Shown here: positions 41,609 to 50,366 of the stretch, piece after piece
Position numbering within the stretch: the stretch's first letter is position 1
Layout: each line of letters starts with the position of its first letter
From: Sulfuritalea sp.
GTDB lineage: Bacteria; Pseudomonadota; Gammaproteobacteria; Burkholderiales; Rhodocyclaceae
DNA: 64,000 bases
Direction: 5' to 3'
Assembly: GCA_023229685.1 (NCBI GenBank)
Contig: JALNYT010000006.1
Span: forward strand, 124,001-188,000
Translations under genes and position numbers: made by a program
The notes under the pieces: generated by a model
Database searches by the model: none
Seen by the model: only the letters and a program-made list of their open reading frames with translations
Told to the model about the DNA's origin: nothing

Positions 41609-42064
41609 ATGCGCGGGCTGGCCATACTCCTGCTGTCGGCCTGGGCAGCCGGCGCGACGGCGGCGCCCAAGGTCAATCTGGAAGAGGGCCTTTGGCGCCT
41701 CAACATTGAAATGGAGATTCCCGGCAAGGGGCCGGAAACCGGTCCCTTGCGCCGAGACATCTGCCTGCGTCCGGACGACGTCGCACGCTTGGCGGTGCCG
41801 CCGAATTCGCCGTGCACTGTGTCCGGGGTCGAGATCACCGCACGCCGCATGCGCTGGAAGGTGGCCTGCGAGCAAGGTCAGATGCGCTCGGCGGGAGTGG
41901 GAATCATGGAATTCGGCGGGCGCGAACTCTCCAGCGCGCTGGTGATCACGACCGCCGAGCCGTATGCGATGACCATCAAGCAGTCGATGACCGGTCAGCG
42001 AATCGGCCCGTGCCCCCCGGGCACAGCGACCGGTACAACACCACTGCGGCGCTACGGTCAGTAG
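41609..42064 (+). CDS. Secreted DUF3617 family protein
   Basis: A 151-residue protein with a signal peptide (MRGLAILLLSAWAAGATA) and a DUF3617 domain: EEGLWRLNIEMEIPG, the conserved Cys in RRDICLRPDD, PCTVSGVEITARRMRWKVAC and a final Cys near GPCPPG. Family members are periplasmic or secreted with conserved cysteines, function unknown. It begins two bases after the TadE-like gene, so it is the last gene of the Tad transcript. Its stop overlaps the convergent spermidine-synthase-like gene by seven bases. Confidence 0.85.
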   Translation: MRGLAILLLSAWAAGATAAPKVNLEEGLWRLNIEMEIPGKGPETGPLRRDICLRPDDVARLAVPPNSPCTVSGVEITARRMRWKVACEQGQMRSAGVGIMEFGGRELSSALVITTAEPYAMTIKQSMTGQRIGPCPPGTATGTTPLRRYGQ

Positions 42065-44070
42065 CGTGGCTTGAGAATCCCGAGCAGGTTGTTGTAGTCG
42101 TCGGTCCAGGCCACTTCGCCCAAGCGGGCCGCTGCGGGAGTCTGGCGCACCGCCAGTGCGTCAATTCCGGTGCGCTCGCCACCGACCAGAACCCACTCTG
42201 ACGCGAACACGAACTGGGCGGCGGCTTCCGCTCCGCCATCGTGAAACACGCGCAATGTACCCAGGCCGCGCCGGTCGGCCAGCCCGCGCACCACGGAGGC
42301 GATGTCGAGATAGCGATTGGTCGCATGGTAGAGCAGCGCACCGTCGGCTTTGAGGTGCCGCAGGTAAACGTCCATGGCTTCGACAGTCAGCAGATGTGCC
42401 GGGATGGAATCGCCTGAAAAGGCGTCGATCACCAACAGATCGAAGTCCTGCGGCGATTCGCGCTGCAATGACAGACGCGCATCGCCCAACACCACATCGA
42501 CCCGAGCCGCGCTGTCGTCGAGATAGCGAAAACCGGACTTCGCCGCCGCGATCACCGCAGGATCGATTTCGTAGAAGCGGATGCGGTCGCCCTGCCGACC
42601 CCAGGCAGCAATGCTGCCTGCACCGAGACCGATCACGCCAATATGCAAAGAGCCGCGCGACTGCAATGCGCCGAGCGCGAGGCCGAAACCACTCTGGGTG
42701 GAATAGTAGGTGTGCGGTTGACGACGCGTCACCTCGTTCTGGAACCACTGCCCGCCATGCAGGATGGGTCCGTGACGCAGTGTGCGGATGTACTCCGGCG
42801 GACCATAATCCTTGACCCGAATCGCACCGTAGAAATTTCGTGTGGCGATGACCACTCCCTCGCCGGTAGCCGTTTCTATTTGGCTGTAAGTGAACCAACC
42901 CGCTGCCAATGCCACATAGGTAAAGGCGGCGGGTATCCAGGACCGCAACTCTCTCGTCTGCCACAAAGCCAGCAGGGCGCAGGCGACCAAGGCAAATCCC
43001 AGTTCGTAGTAGCCACCAAACACATAGGGGGCAACAATTCCCACCAGCAGCCCTCCCGCCACCCCGCCGGCCGAAAGCGAAAGATAAAAGCCCGTCAGGT
43101 ATTGCGGCGCGGGCTTCAGGCGCGCCAGTTCGCCATGGCAGAACATGCAAAGGGCGAACAGGCCCACCAGGTAAACCGGTATCGCGAGTACAAGATTCAG
43201 GCTGTCGAGCAACCAGCCCATGGCCGGGATCAGAAGCGCGGAAAAAATGAGAAATAGCGGGCGCCGGTACCAACCTTCGCTGTCGAAGCAGAGAACGAAT
43301 GTCAGGAGGTAAATCGACAGTGGGACTATCCACAGGAAGGGCACCGATGCCAGGTTCTGCGTCATGTGGTTGCTCACCGCCAGCAGCAGCGCGGAGCCGA
43401 CCGCTGCGAGCATGATCCAGAGCAGGCGCCTGCCACGGCTCGGCCCCGGCTCGCCGTCGTCCGGTACCGTCTCTGCGCCGAACACCGTGCCGGTTCTGGC
43501 GCCGCGCCATGCCACGGCGGCGCAAAGCACGGCGAACACGGCAAAGCCGGCAGACCAGACCAAGGCCTGGACGCGGGTGCTGATCCAGGGCTCTACGACG
43601 AATGGATAGGCCAGCAGCGCAGCCAGAGAGCCGAGATTCGAGAGCGCGAAGAGGCGCCATGGCACACGGCCCAATCTGCGCGAATACCATGCCTGGGCCA
43701 GTGGTCCGGTGGCAGAAAGCAGAAAGTACGGCAAGCCCACGGTTGTAACCAGTAAGGCCATGATGCGAGGAATCGGCTGCTCGTCGCCCACGGGCTGCCA
43801 CGAAGAATCGGCGAGGATCGGAAGCGCCAGGAGGCTGGCCGCGAGAAGTAGCGAATGCGCCAAGGCCTGGCTCCTTGGCGACATGTAGCGGACCAGCGAG
43901 TGCGCATACGCGTATCCGCCAAGCAGCAGCGCCTGGAAGAACACCAGGCACGTAGTCCACACCCCGGCGGAGCCGCCAAACCAGGGCAGGATCTGCTTGG
44001 CGATCAGTGGCTGCACCATGAACAGCAGGAAAGCGGACAGGAAAACTGTCAGAGCGATCAGTGCAGGCAT
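42058..44070 (-). CDS. Membrane-fused spermidine synthase-like protein
   Basis: A 670-residue fusion. About 12 membrane helices (residues 1-400; the opening FLSAFLLFMVQPLIAKQILP with WFGGSAGVWTTCLVFFQ is the hallmark of this family) precede a Rossmann methyltransferase-like domain of polyamine synthases (about 430-650: VIGLGAGSIAAWG, IRFYEIDPAV, VVLGDARLSL, DLLVIDAFSGDSIPAHLLT). The spermidine-synthase Asp residues are kept, but the true substrate is unknown. Start at 44070 is chosen because the conserved helix begins there; a start at 44148 would add 26 unconserved residues. Confidence 0.88.
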   Translation of the reverse strand: MPALIALTVFLSAFLLFMVQPLIAKQILPWFGGSAGVWTTCLVFFQALLLGGYAYAHSLVRYMSPRSQALAHSLLLAASLLALPILADSSWQPVGDEQPIPRIMALLVTTVGLPYFLLSATGPLAQAWYSRRLGRVPWRLFALSNLGSLAALLAYPFVVEPWISTRVQALVWSAGFAVFAVLCAAVAWRGARTGTVFGAETVPDDGEPGPSRGRRLLWIMLAAVGSALLLAVSNHMTQNLASVPFLWIVPLSIYLLTFVLCFDSEGWYRRPLFLIFSALLIPAMGWLLDSLNLVLAIPVYLVGLFALCMFCHGELARLKPAPQYLTGFYLSLSAGGVAGGLLVGIVAPYVFGGYYELGFALVACALLALWQTRELRSWIPAAFTYVALAAGWFTYSQIETATGEGVVIATRNFYGAIRVKDYGPPEYIRTLRHGPILHGGQWFQNEVTRRQPHTYYSTQSGFGLALGALQSRGSLHIGVIGLGAGSIAAWGRQGDRIRFYEIDPAVIAAAKSGFRYLDDSAARVDVVLGDARLSLQRESPQDFDLLVIDAFSGDSIPAHLLTVEAMDVYLRHLKADGALLYHATNRYLDIASVVRGLADRRGLGTLRVFHDGGAEAAAQFVFASEWVLVGGERTGIDALAVRQTPAAARLGEVAWTDDYNNLLGILKPRY

Positions 44071-44538
44071 TTTCGGCGGACGAACGAGCCCATGGTAACG
44101 GTCAGAAATCGCAATTTGAACACCGCCACAAGCGCCCGCCGGGCGCAATCATTGTTGCGAGCGGAATCACTTCGGCCGTTTGGCCATGCTAACGGCGTAT
44201 TCTTCATGGCTCGGGGCTAAGGCCCTTTCTCCTAGCCCTATCGGAACGGAACGGAACGCGTGTCGACCCTGACGGGAAAGCCTGACTGAGGATTCCGCTG
44301 CACCCTGTGCGCATTCCTCTGGTTCCGGCTTTCCAATCCATCGGCATTATGCCGCCAATTCCGGACCATACTGAGTGTCGACCGAGCGTTTCAGCAACTT
44401 TGCTGCCGAGGCCTGGCCAAACACACGACGCCGACATCGCTGCCTGTCCGGCGGGTCGCTCATCCATCAACCTGGTCTGGCTTGCCAGCGTTCGCTGACT
44501 CCAACCGCTTCACCACCAGCAGCTGGCGACAATCATCA
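44071..44538. other. Intergenic stretch without a supported gene
   Basis: About 470 bases upstream of the spermidine-synthase-like gene and downstream of the zinc-ribbon membrane protein. The only local curiosity is a CGGAA triplication near 44242-44257. An open frame of 88 codons on the minus strand shows no convincing start context or protein character. I see no tRNA, riboswitch or strong terminator here. Confidence 0.5.
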
Positions 44539-44970
44539 CTACTTGATCATCCACTCGTCACCGCACTTGCGGCATTGGGCGCGCATCCAGATGCCGCCGC
44601 CGTGATTTTCCAGCACCGGATCGCCGCCATCCGGCAACGGCGCCGGTCCGGAAGACTCTATTTTGAATTTGGCGTAGGCCTTGCAACCGGGGCAAGTGGC
44701 CTGCTCACCGAGGCGCTCTGCGATTTCAAGCAACAAGCGATAGCGCGTCCAGCTGTACGCGGTGACTGCCAGACCGCCCAACACCAAAAGCGCCCCCGAC
44801 AAGCGCGAAGCGCCGCCCGCCCCCGCCACTTCAATCCCGCTGACAAGAACGATAACGCCGAGGAACCAGCTGACCAGCCAAGCGTGGCATTCAATCAACT
44901 GCCGCTCGTACCAGCGCCGAAAGCCGTGTGTCCGAATCCGATCGAGCGAAGCCACGACGCCTCCTGTCAT
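44539..44970 (-). CDS. Small membrane protein with C-terminal zinc ribbon
   Basis: A 143-residue protein: basic N-terminus, two membrane helices (about 32-50 and 58-75), then a cytoplasmic domain with CPGC (about 95-98) and CRKCGDEW near the end, a four-Cys zinc-ribbon arrangement. No known family recognised. A GTG at 44955, four bases after AGGAGG, is an alternative start that would shorten it by five residues. Confidence 0.75.
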   Translation of the reverse strand: MTGGVVASLDRIRTHGFRRWYERQLIECHAWLVSWFLGVIVLVSGIEVAGAGGASRLSGALLVLGGLAVTAYSWTRYRLLLEIAERLGEQATCPGCKAYAKFKIESSGPAPLPDGGDPVLENHGGGIWMRAQCRKCGDEWMIK

Positions 44971-45189
44971 TCATCTGAGATCAGCTTAGACTCGCTCTGA
45001 CACGGAAGCAACCTGATTCAAAAAAGGCTATGGCCGGCGCGACCAGGCAACTGCAGGTGGCGACGCCTGCTAGCAATATTTCGCAGCTATAATCCACTAC
45101 ACATCTGTTTGCCCCCAGGCTCGGGGAACTCAGCGGGCCGATGGCTGTCGAATGCAATGGATTCATCTCTCAGGAGGGCTTGCAAGACC

Positions 45190-45882
45190 ATGGAAAACGT
45201 CAACACCTACCCGCAAACCGGCGCCGTAGATACTGCCCAGCGGCAGCATCGCGTTCTGCGCAATACCTATGCCCTGCTCGCGCTGTCGATGGCGCCTACC
45301 ATTGCCGGCGCGCTGATCGGCGTGCAACTGAAGTTCTCGTTCATGGCCGGCAGCCCGTTCATCGCCTTCATGCTGTTCCTCGGCGTAGCTTGGGGCTTCA
45401 TGTGGGGTATTGAGCGCACCAAGGACAGCGGCATGGGCGTAGCCCTGCTGCTCGGCTTCACCTTCTTCATGGGGCTGATGCTCTCGCGCATCCTGCAAGT
45501 GGCACTCGGGTTTTCCAATGGCGGCACCTTGATCGCCATGGCAGCCGGCGGGACCGGGGCCATCTTCTTCTCCCTGGCGGGAATTGCGTCCACCACGAAG
45601 CGGGATTTCTCCAACCTCGGCAAGTTTCTCTTTGCCGGCGTGATTCTGCTGCTGGTTGCCATGGTGGCCAACATATTCTTCCAGATCCCGGCGTTGGCTC
45701 TGGCGATTTCCGCGATAGCCGTAGTCTTGTTCTCGGCCTATATCCTTTACGACATCAATCGCATCGTGCAAGGCGGCGAAAGCAACTACATCACGGCGAC
45801 GCTGGCGGTGTATCTGGATATCTATAACGTATTCGTCAGCCTGCTGAATCTGCTGATGATGTTTACCGGCGACCGCGACTGA
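45190..45882 (+). CDS. Bax inhibitor-1/YccA family integral membrane protein
   Basis: A 230-residue protein of seven membrane helices with the BI-1 family features: QHRVLRNTYALLALSMAPTI, MGLMLSRILQ, and the C-terminal AYILYDINRIVQGGESNYIT with ATLAVYLDIYNVFVSLLNLL, which carries the conserved Asp pair. In bacteria the YccA/YbhL members modulate FtsH proteolysis or act as pH-sensitive Ca2+ channels; which applies here is unknown. AGGAGG lies 12 bases upstream of the ATG. The transcript is ended by the strong hairpin at 45996-46031. Confidence 0.92.
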   Translation: MENVNTYPQTGAVDTAQRQHRVLRNTYALLALSMAPTIAGALIGVQLKFSFMAGSPFIAFMLFLGVAWGFMWGIERTKDSGMGVALLLGFTFFMGLMLSRILQVALGFSNGGTLIAMAAGGTGAIFFSLAGIASTTKRDFSNLGKFLFAGVILLLVAMVANIFFQIPALALAISAIAVVLFSAYILYDINRIVQGGESNYITATLAVYLDIYNVFVSLLNLLMMFTGDRD

Positions 45883-45995
45883 AATCGACTGGATCAGGAG
45901 TCGGCGCTTGCCGGCCCGCGAAGCGGAATTGACGGCCCCGAAGGGGAATTCCTGTCACGCAGAGCGAAGGCAGACAGCGTCCGGCACGGCGACCG

Positions 45996-46031
45996 AATGA
46001 AAAACGGCGACGAAAGTCGCCGTTTTTCATT
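45996..46031. terminator. Bidirectional terminator between the BI-1 family gene and rlmD
   Basis: A 16-base perfect stem (AATGAAAAACGGCGAC / GTCGCCGTTTTTCATT) with a GAAA tetraloop. The A/T-rich flanks give a T run on both strands, so it can stop transcription from both convergent genes. Confidence 0.92.
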
Positions 46032-46042
46032 ACGGCGATCGC

Positions 46043-47341
46043 TCATTTCTCGAACAGGGCGATCGATTCCAAATGGGACGTATGCGGGAACATGTTGGCG
46101 ATCCCCGCTCCACACAGGCGGTAGCCCTTCTCATGCACCAGCACTGCTGCGTCGCGTGCCAGGGTTGCGGGGCTGCATGAGATGTAGACGATGCGGCGCG
46201 GCCCCCCTTCCGCCGGCAGCGCATTGACCAGCGCAATCGCGCCTTCGCGCGGAGGATCGATCAGCAACTTGTCGAAGGCCCCCAGGGCGGCAAAGCTTTC
46301 ATCGGTCGCCTCGAATAGATTGGCGACGGCAAATTCACATTGCGCTGCCAGACCGTTGTGCGCGGCGTTTTTCTGCGCGCGTTTGACCAGACCTGCGCTG
46401 CCCTCGACGCCAAGGACCCGTGCCCCCAGACGCGCGATGGGCAGCGTGAAATTGCCCAGGCCGCAAAAAAGGTCGGCAATCCGCTCGCCGGCCTGCGGCT
46501 TCAGCAGGGCCATGGCGCGGCGCACCAGCATGCGATTGACGCCATTATTGACCTGGGTGAACTCGGTCGGATGGAACAGCAACTCAAGACCGAAATCCGG
46601 CAGTTCATAACTCAGCAGGCGCGCATCGGCCGGATGAAACAGAGTGACGGTCTCCGGTCCCTTGGACTGCAAATACCAGATAATTCCATTCGTGTCAGCG
46701 AAGTCTCGCAGGCGGTCCAGATCATCGAGCGTGAGCGCCTCCAGGTGGCGCAACAACAGCACTGTCCGCGATCCGCCGACCGCGACCTCGATCTGCGGCA
46801 TGCGATCAGGCTGCGACATGCCGTCGACCAGGGCGCCGAGCAGGGGTATCAGCGCCGAAACATGGGGTGGCAGCACCGCGCAGGAATCCATCACCGCCAC
46901 GTAGCTGCTGTGCTTTTCGCGAAAGCCGACCAGCGCACCACCTTTATTCGCGACGTAGCGCACCGAAAGACGGGCGCGCAGTCGATAGCCCCACCCGGTG
47001 CCGGCGATGGGCGGATAGAGTTGTTCGGGCTTGAGCCGGGCGATATGCCACAGGGCATCTTCGAGCACGCGCTGCTTGGCGGCGGTCTGACCCGCCAGAT
47101 TGAGATGCTGCATCGAGCAACCACCGCAAGTACCGAAATGCGGGCAGGGCGGTTCTACTCGCTGGCTCGACCCGCGCAGCACGGTCAGCACATGAGCCTT
47201 TTCGTAACTCGGCTTCCGGCGATAGCTGGCGTATTCGACCACTTCGCCGGGCAGAGCGCCTTCGATGAAAATTGCCTTGCCGTCAACGTGCGCAACGCCG
47301 CGTCCTTCGTGATCCAGGGATTCGATATGTGCAAGCGGCAT
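46043..47341 (-). CDS. rlmD: 23S rRNA (uracil-1939-C5)-methyltransferase RlmD
   Basis: A 432-residue SAM-dependent RNA methyltransferase. An N-terminal TRAM domain (about 1-55) is followed by an iron-sulfur cluster motif CPHFGTCGGC (Cys66, Cys72, Cys75, with a fourth Cys near 154). The catalytic domain has ADLFCGLGNFTLPIA (SAM loop), LIDPPREGA, and YISCSPATLARD with the catalytic Cys. It methylates U1939 of 23S rRNA. Length fits E. coli RlmD (433 residues). Transcribed from the palindromic divergent promoter region at 47371-47390. Confidence 0.96.
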   Translation of the reverse strand: MPLAHIESLDHEGRGVAHVDGKAIFIEGALPGEVVEYASYRRKPSYEKAHVLTVLRGSSQRVEPPCPHFGTCGGCSMQHLNLAGQTAAKQRVLEDALWHIARLKPEQLYPPIAGTGWGYRLRARLSVRYVANKGGALVGFREKHSSYVAVMDSCAVLPPHVSALIPLLGALVDGMSQPDRMPQIEVAVGGSRTVLLLRHLEALTLDDLDRLRDFADTNGIIWYLQSKGPETVTLFHPADARLLSYELPDFGLELLFHPTEFTQVNNGVNRMLVRRAMALLKPQAGERIADLFCGLGNFTLPIARLGARVLGVEGSAGLVKRAQKNAAHNGLAAQCEFAVANLFEATDESFAALGAFDKLLIDPPREGAIALVNALPAEGGPRRIVYISCSPATLARDAAVLVHEKGYRLCGAGIANMFPHTSHLESIALFEK

Positions 47342-47370
47342 GGCGAGTGTCAGGGCCCGTTCGGGAAAAG

Positions 47371-47390
47371 GGGCCGATTATAATCGGCCC
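47371..47390. promoter_or_regulatory. Perfect palindrome holding overlapping divergent -10 elements
   Basis: GGGCCGATTATAATCGGCCC is a perfect 20-base palindrome between rlmD (left) and the 47423 gene (right). It contains TATAAT on the plus strand (47379-47384) and TATAAT on the minus strand (47377-47382). Both are placed about 30-45 bases before the two start codons. No good -35 is visible on either side. It may be a shared promoter core, an operator, or both. Confidence 0.6.
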
Positions 47391-47422
47391 ATGAAGCTCA
47401 GTCGCGTCGCTCCTGTTCAACG

Positions 47423-47905
47423 ATGAACCCTGCCTACACGCTGCTTACCAGTGAAGCCGGGTATCGTCAGGCCTGCGATACGATTCTGGCCCTGGCCGAA
47501 CACGAGATACTGATTTTCGATCGCGATCTTGCCGCCCTGCGGCTCGAAGAAAAAACCCGCCTCGAGACGCTGGCCAGCTTCCTGCAGAGGGCCGGTCCGC
47601 ACCGGCTTCGCATCGTGCTGCATGACCCCGGACCGATGGAGCGCGATGCGCCGCGTCTGCTGCACCTCATTGCCCGCTTTTCGCATGTCGTCGACATGCG
47701 ACAGAGTCCGGATAACCTGCGTCAATTGGCCGATACCCATGTACTCGTCGACGAGGGCCACGGGGTGCGCCGTTTTCATGTCGAGCAGCCCCGTAGCGCA
47801 CTGATTCTCGACGACCGAGCCTACATTCAACCCTGGCGGCAGCGCTTCGAGGAGTTGTGGGAACTGTCCCAACCGTGTTTGAGAATCAATACTACCGGGC
47901 TATGA
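47423..47905 (+). CDS. Conserved protein of unknown function (DUF7931-like)
   Basis: A 160-residue soluble protein. Its pattern (EHEILIFDRDLAALRLEE, LRIVLHDP, HVVDMRQSPDNLRQLADTHV, then RSALILDDRAYIQPWRQRFE) resembles small betaproteobacterial proteins of the DUF7931 type, which look like a phospholipase-D-like half fold without the HKD motif. No catalytic motif is evident. It is divergent from rlmD and shares its palindromic promoter region. Short leader codons (47391-47426) end with a TGA overlapping the ATG. Confidence 0.7.
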   Translation: MNPAYTLLTSEAGYRQACDTILALAEHEILIFDRDLAALRLEEKTRLETLASFLQRAGPHRLRIVLHDPGPMERDAPRLLHLIARFSHVVDMRQSPDNLRQLADTHVLVDEGHGVRRFHVEQPRSALILDDRAYIQPWRQRFEELWELSQPCLRINTTGL

Positions 47906-48045
47906 GACAGCAGTTCGGGCAGTTGCCGACTGCTGTGCCGCACCACAGTTTTCGCTTGACGTGATAAAATTATTAGTTGATCGAAATGGAAACGTTCCGA
48001 TCATCCAATTGGCCACGTAACTCCATAACGTTAAGGATCTCTCAA

Positions 48046-48345
48046 ATGAAGCAATCTCTCCTCGTAGCTGCCCTCCTCGCCCTGGCTGTGTCCGCTTGTG
48101 GCAAAACCGAAGCCCCGAAGCCGCCTGTCGAGGCACCGAAGCCCGCTGCTGAAGCTCCGAAGCCTGCTGAAACTGCTGCCGCCGCTGCCGCCGCTCCTGC
48201 TGCCGCTGCTGCCGCCGCTCCTGCTGCCGCTGCCGCTGCTGCTCCGGCTGCCGCTGCCGCTGCCGCTCCGGCCGCCGCCGCCGCTGCCGCTCCGGCTGCC
48301 GCTGCCGCTGCCGCCCCGGCCGCTGCTGCCGCTGCAAAGAAGTAA
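48046..48345 (+). CDS. Alanine/proline repeat lipoprotein
   Basis: A 99-residue lipoprotein. Signal MKQSLLVAALLALAVSAC ends in a lipobox with Cys18, followed by a Lys/Pro/Glu segment (GKTEAPKPPVEAPKPAAEAP). Then come about six tandem AAAAAAAP units (8 residues, 24 bases) and a final AAKK. The sequence forms rigid poly-Ala helices broken by prolines, perhaps a spacer between the membrane and peptidoglycan. AAGGA precedes the start and a strong terminator follows at 48370, so the gene is monocistronic. Confidence 0.88.
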   Translation: MKQSLLVAALLALAVSACGKTEAPKPPVEAPKPAAEAPKPAETAAAAAAAPAAAAAAAPAAAAAAAPAAAAAAAPAAAAAAAPAAAAAAAPAAAAAAKK

Positions 48346-48369
48346 TTCTTCCCCCGCCTTCGGGCAAAG

Positions 48370-48400
48370 AAAAGCCAGCCTTCGGGCTGGCTTTTTTGTT
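48370..48400 (+). terminator. Rho-independent terminator after the Ala/Pro lipoprotein
   Basis: AAAAGCCAGCC (48370-48380), TTCG loop, GGCTGGCTTTT (48385-48395), then TTGTTTTT. An 11-pair stem with a stable UUCG tetraloop; the T run follows on the plus strand. Confidence 0.92.
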
Positions 48401-48421
48401 TTTGATTCCTGCCCTTCCCGT

Positions 48422-49183
48422 TCAAAGATCGCGCCAGGCGAAGCCCTCATTCTGGGTCGCGATGCCAATCCAGTCCGGGGCACAGTTCAGCACGGCCGAC
48501 AAGGCCTCCTGCGCAAGTGCCGGGCTGTTGTTCTCCTCGGAAAGATGGGCAGCGACAACATGACGCAGACTTGAGCGTCCTACCTGGGACAGCAATGAGG
48601 CTGCCGCGGCATTGTCCAGATGGCCCCAGAGACCGCCAATGCGGCGCTTCAGCGCCTGCGGATAGCTGCCTTGCGCCAACATCTGTGCATCGTGATTGCA
48701 CTCCAGCACCAGGGCGTCGCAGGCGCCAAGCATGGCCACCATGTGTGGCGTGACATGACCGGCATCGGTCAGCACGCCAAGCCTCTTGTCGCCATCGGCA
48801 AGGAGAAATTGGACCGGTTCACGCGCATCGTGCGGAACCGGGAAAGGGTGCACGCAAATATCGCCGACTGACAGCGACTCCTGGCTGTCGATAATTGTGG
48901 TGCGTACATCGGCACCATTATCCCGACACGCGGCCAGCGTACCGTGCGTGAGCAGCACTGCCCAGTCGAAGCGCCGCGCACAGGCGAAAACGCCGCCGAT
49001 GTGATCGGAGTGCTCATGGGTGACCAGCACCGCATCGACATCCTCGGCGGTCAAGCCCAGCCGTTCCAGCCGCCGCGACATTTCGCGCGGACCAAATCCG
49101 GCATCGATCAGTACCCGGGTAGTTCCCGCTTCGACCAGCAAGGCGTTGCCCCGGCTGCCGCTGCCGAGCGAAGCGAAGCGCAC
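48422..49183 (-). CDS. MBL-fold metallo-hydrolase (YycJ/WalJ-like)
   Basis: A 253-residue metallo-beta-lactamase-fold enzyme. THEHSDHIGG (His56, His58, Asp60, His61) supplies the metal ligands, with FPVPHDAREPVQFLL, GVLTDAGHVTPHM and LECNHD continuing the set, and VAAHLSEENN near the end. The opening RFASLGSGSRGNALLVE is typical of the YycJ/VicX subfamily, linked to DNA repair nucleases in some bacteria. Follows bamC with a 22-base gap, in the common dapA-bamC-MBL order. Confidence 0.9.
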   Translation of the reverse strand: MRFASLGSGSRGNALLVEAGTTRVLIDAGFGPREMSRRLERLGLTAEDVDAVLVTHEHSDHIGGVFACARRFDWAVLLTHGTLAACRDNGADVRTTIIDSQESLSVGDICVHPFPVPHDAREPVQFLLADGDKRLGVLTDAGHVTPHMVAMLGACDALVLECNHDAQMLAQGSYPQALKRRIGGLWGHLDNAAAASLLSQVGRSSLRHVVAAHLSEENNSPALAQEALSAVLNCAPDWIGIATQNEGFAWRDL

Positions 49184-49205
49184 CTGGCTTGGCCCTATCT
49201 GCTCA

Positions 49206-50360
49206 CTACTTCAACTGTTCGTGCAGCAGACCGAGAATGCGCTTGGACACATCCGACTGATCAGTGCCTCCTTCACGGGTCAGCACCTGCACCGTGGTGG
49301 ATTCTCCCGTCGTCTTGACGTGGATCCGATACTGCGCCTGAGTCGGCTTGTCGCTGGCGCCACCTTTCCAGAACATCAGCTTGGACAGGAAGCCTTTGTC
49401 GCCATCTTTTTTCTTGCTGTCGGCCTCCGGGTCAACATAGCGGACGAAATACAGTCCCAGCGAACGGTCCCGATCCTCCACCGTAAAACCGACGCGATCC
49501 AGCGCCAGACCGACACGCCGCCAAGCCCGGTCGAAGGGTTCTTCGAGCAGCAAGGCGCCTGCACCATCCGTCGCCCGGGAAAGTTTGGCGCGCTCCTGTC
49601 GCTGATCGGCTGCGACCATCGTCTTGGCGCGGGACTCCTCGACGCCCAGGCGCACCATCAGGCGCCGCAGCATCTCGGCTTCGAGTTCAGGATCCGCCGG
49701 GCGTGGCTGCCATCTGGTTTCGCTCTTGCCTTCGTTGATATATGTCTCGTACATGCCGCGATGACTGATGTAGATCTCGACCGTACCGGCTTCGGCACCC
49801 TTTTCCAGACGGGTGCGGAACTTGTCGCGTTCCGCCGTGGAATAGAGACTGTCGAACATTTTGCCCAAGGTGCCACGAATGATGTCCTGGGGGATTTTGG
49901 CGCGATCCTCGGCCCAGTCGGTTTCCATGATCCCGGCTTCGGGGATTTCCACATTCACCAGAAAACCCAGTTCCTGCCAAAACTCCTTGACTTCGGGCCA
50001 GAGTTTTTCCGGAACGCCGCCGACAACCAGCCAGCGTTGCGTGCCGGAACGCTCGATGCGCATCTTGTCGACCTGCGGCAGCAGATCCTGCGCCGTGGTG
50101 GTGCGTCCCTGCCCTGCCCGCTCGCTCGAATAGGCCGAGTAGGTGGCAGAACCCTTGCTGGCGGAAACATCCGGAACCGCGTAGCGCTCATCGCGGCTCT
50201 GCTGCGTCAGGTCGGGAGGAATCTCGAGCGGTGGCAGCTTCCCGGCAGATTTGTATTCGATCTTCTTGGATTCGGGGAGGATGTTGCCGCTACAGCCGGC
50301 AATCAAGCCGATCAGCAGCAGCGACACGGACCAAGACAACAGTGAGGATAAACGATTCAT
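49206..50360 (-). CDS. bamC: Outer-membrane assembly lipoprotein BamC
   Basis: A 384-residue lipoprotein (signal, lipobox LIAGC with Cys23) of the BAM complex that inserts beta-barrel proteins. After an unstructured N-terminal stretch (PPLEIPPDLTQQSRDERYAV), which in E. coli binds BamD, come two helix-grip domains (about 100-230: QRWLVVGGVPEKLWPEVKEF; about 255-384: LLLEEPFDRAWRRVGLALDR, then DRDRSLGLYFVRYVD). Downstream of dapA by six bases, the usual pairing. Longer than E. coli BamC (344). Confidence 0.92.
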   Translation of the reverse strand: MNRLSSLLSWSVSLLLIGLIAGCSGNILPESKKIEYKSAGKLPPLEIPPDLTQQSRDERYAVPDVSASKGSATYSAYSSERAGQGRTTTAQDLLPQVDKMRIERSGTQRWLVVGGVPEKLWPEVKEFWQELGFLVNVEIPEAGIMETDWAEDRAKIPQDIIRGTLGKMFDSLYSTAERDKFRTRLEKGAEAGTVEIYISHRGMYETYINEGKSETRWQPRPADPELEAEMLRRLMVRLGVEESRAKTMVAADQRQERAKLSRATDGAGALLLEEPFDRAWRRVGLALDRVGFTVEDRDRSLGLYFVRYVDPEADSKKKDGDKGFLSKLMFWKGGASDKPTQAQYRIHVKTTGESTTVQVLTREGGTDQSDVSKRILGLLHEQLK

Positions 50361-50366
50361 TGAGTA

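Noticed and set aside
44204..44470. 88-codon minus-strand frame in the gap at 44.1-44.5 kb
   Set aside because: No recognisable protein character, start context or neighbour coupling.
47391..47426. 11-codon leader frame before the 47423 gene
   Set aside because: Too short and without a ribosome-binding site; noted only as context of the palindrome.
48042..48425. Alanine/glycine-rich frame opposite the AAAAAAAP lipoprotein
   Set aside because: Antisense of GCT/GCC repeats; no promoter or ribosome-binding site, while the plus-strand lipoprotein has both a lipobox and a terminator.
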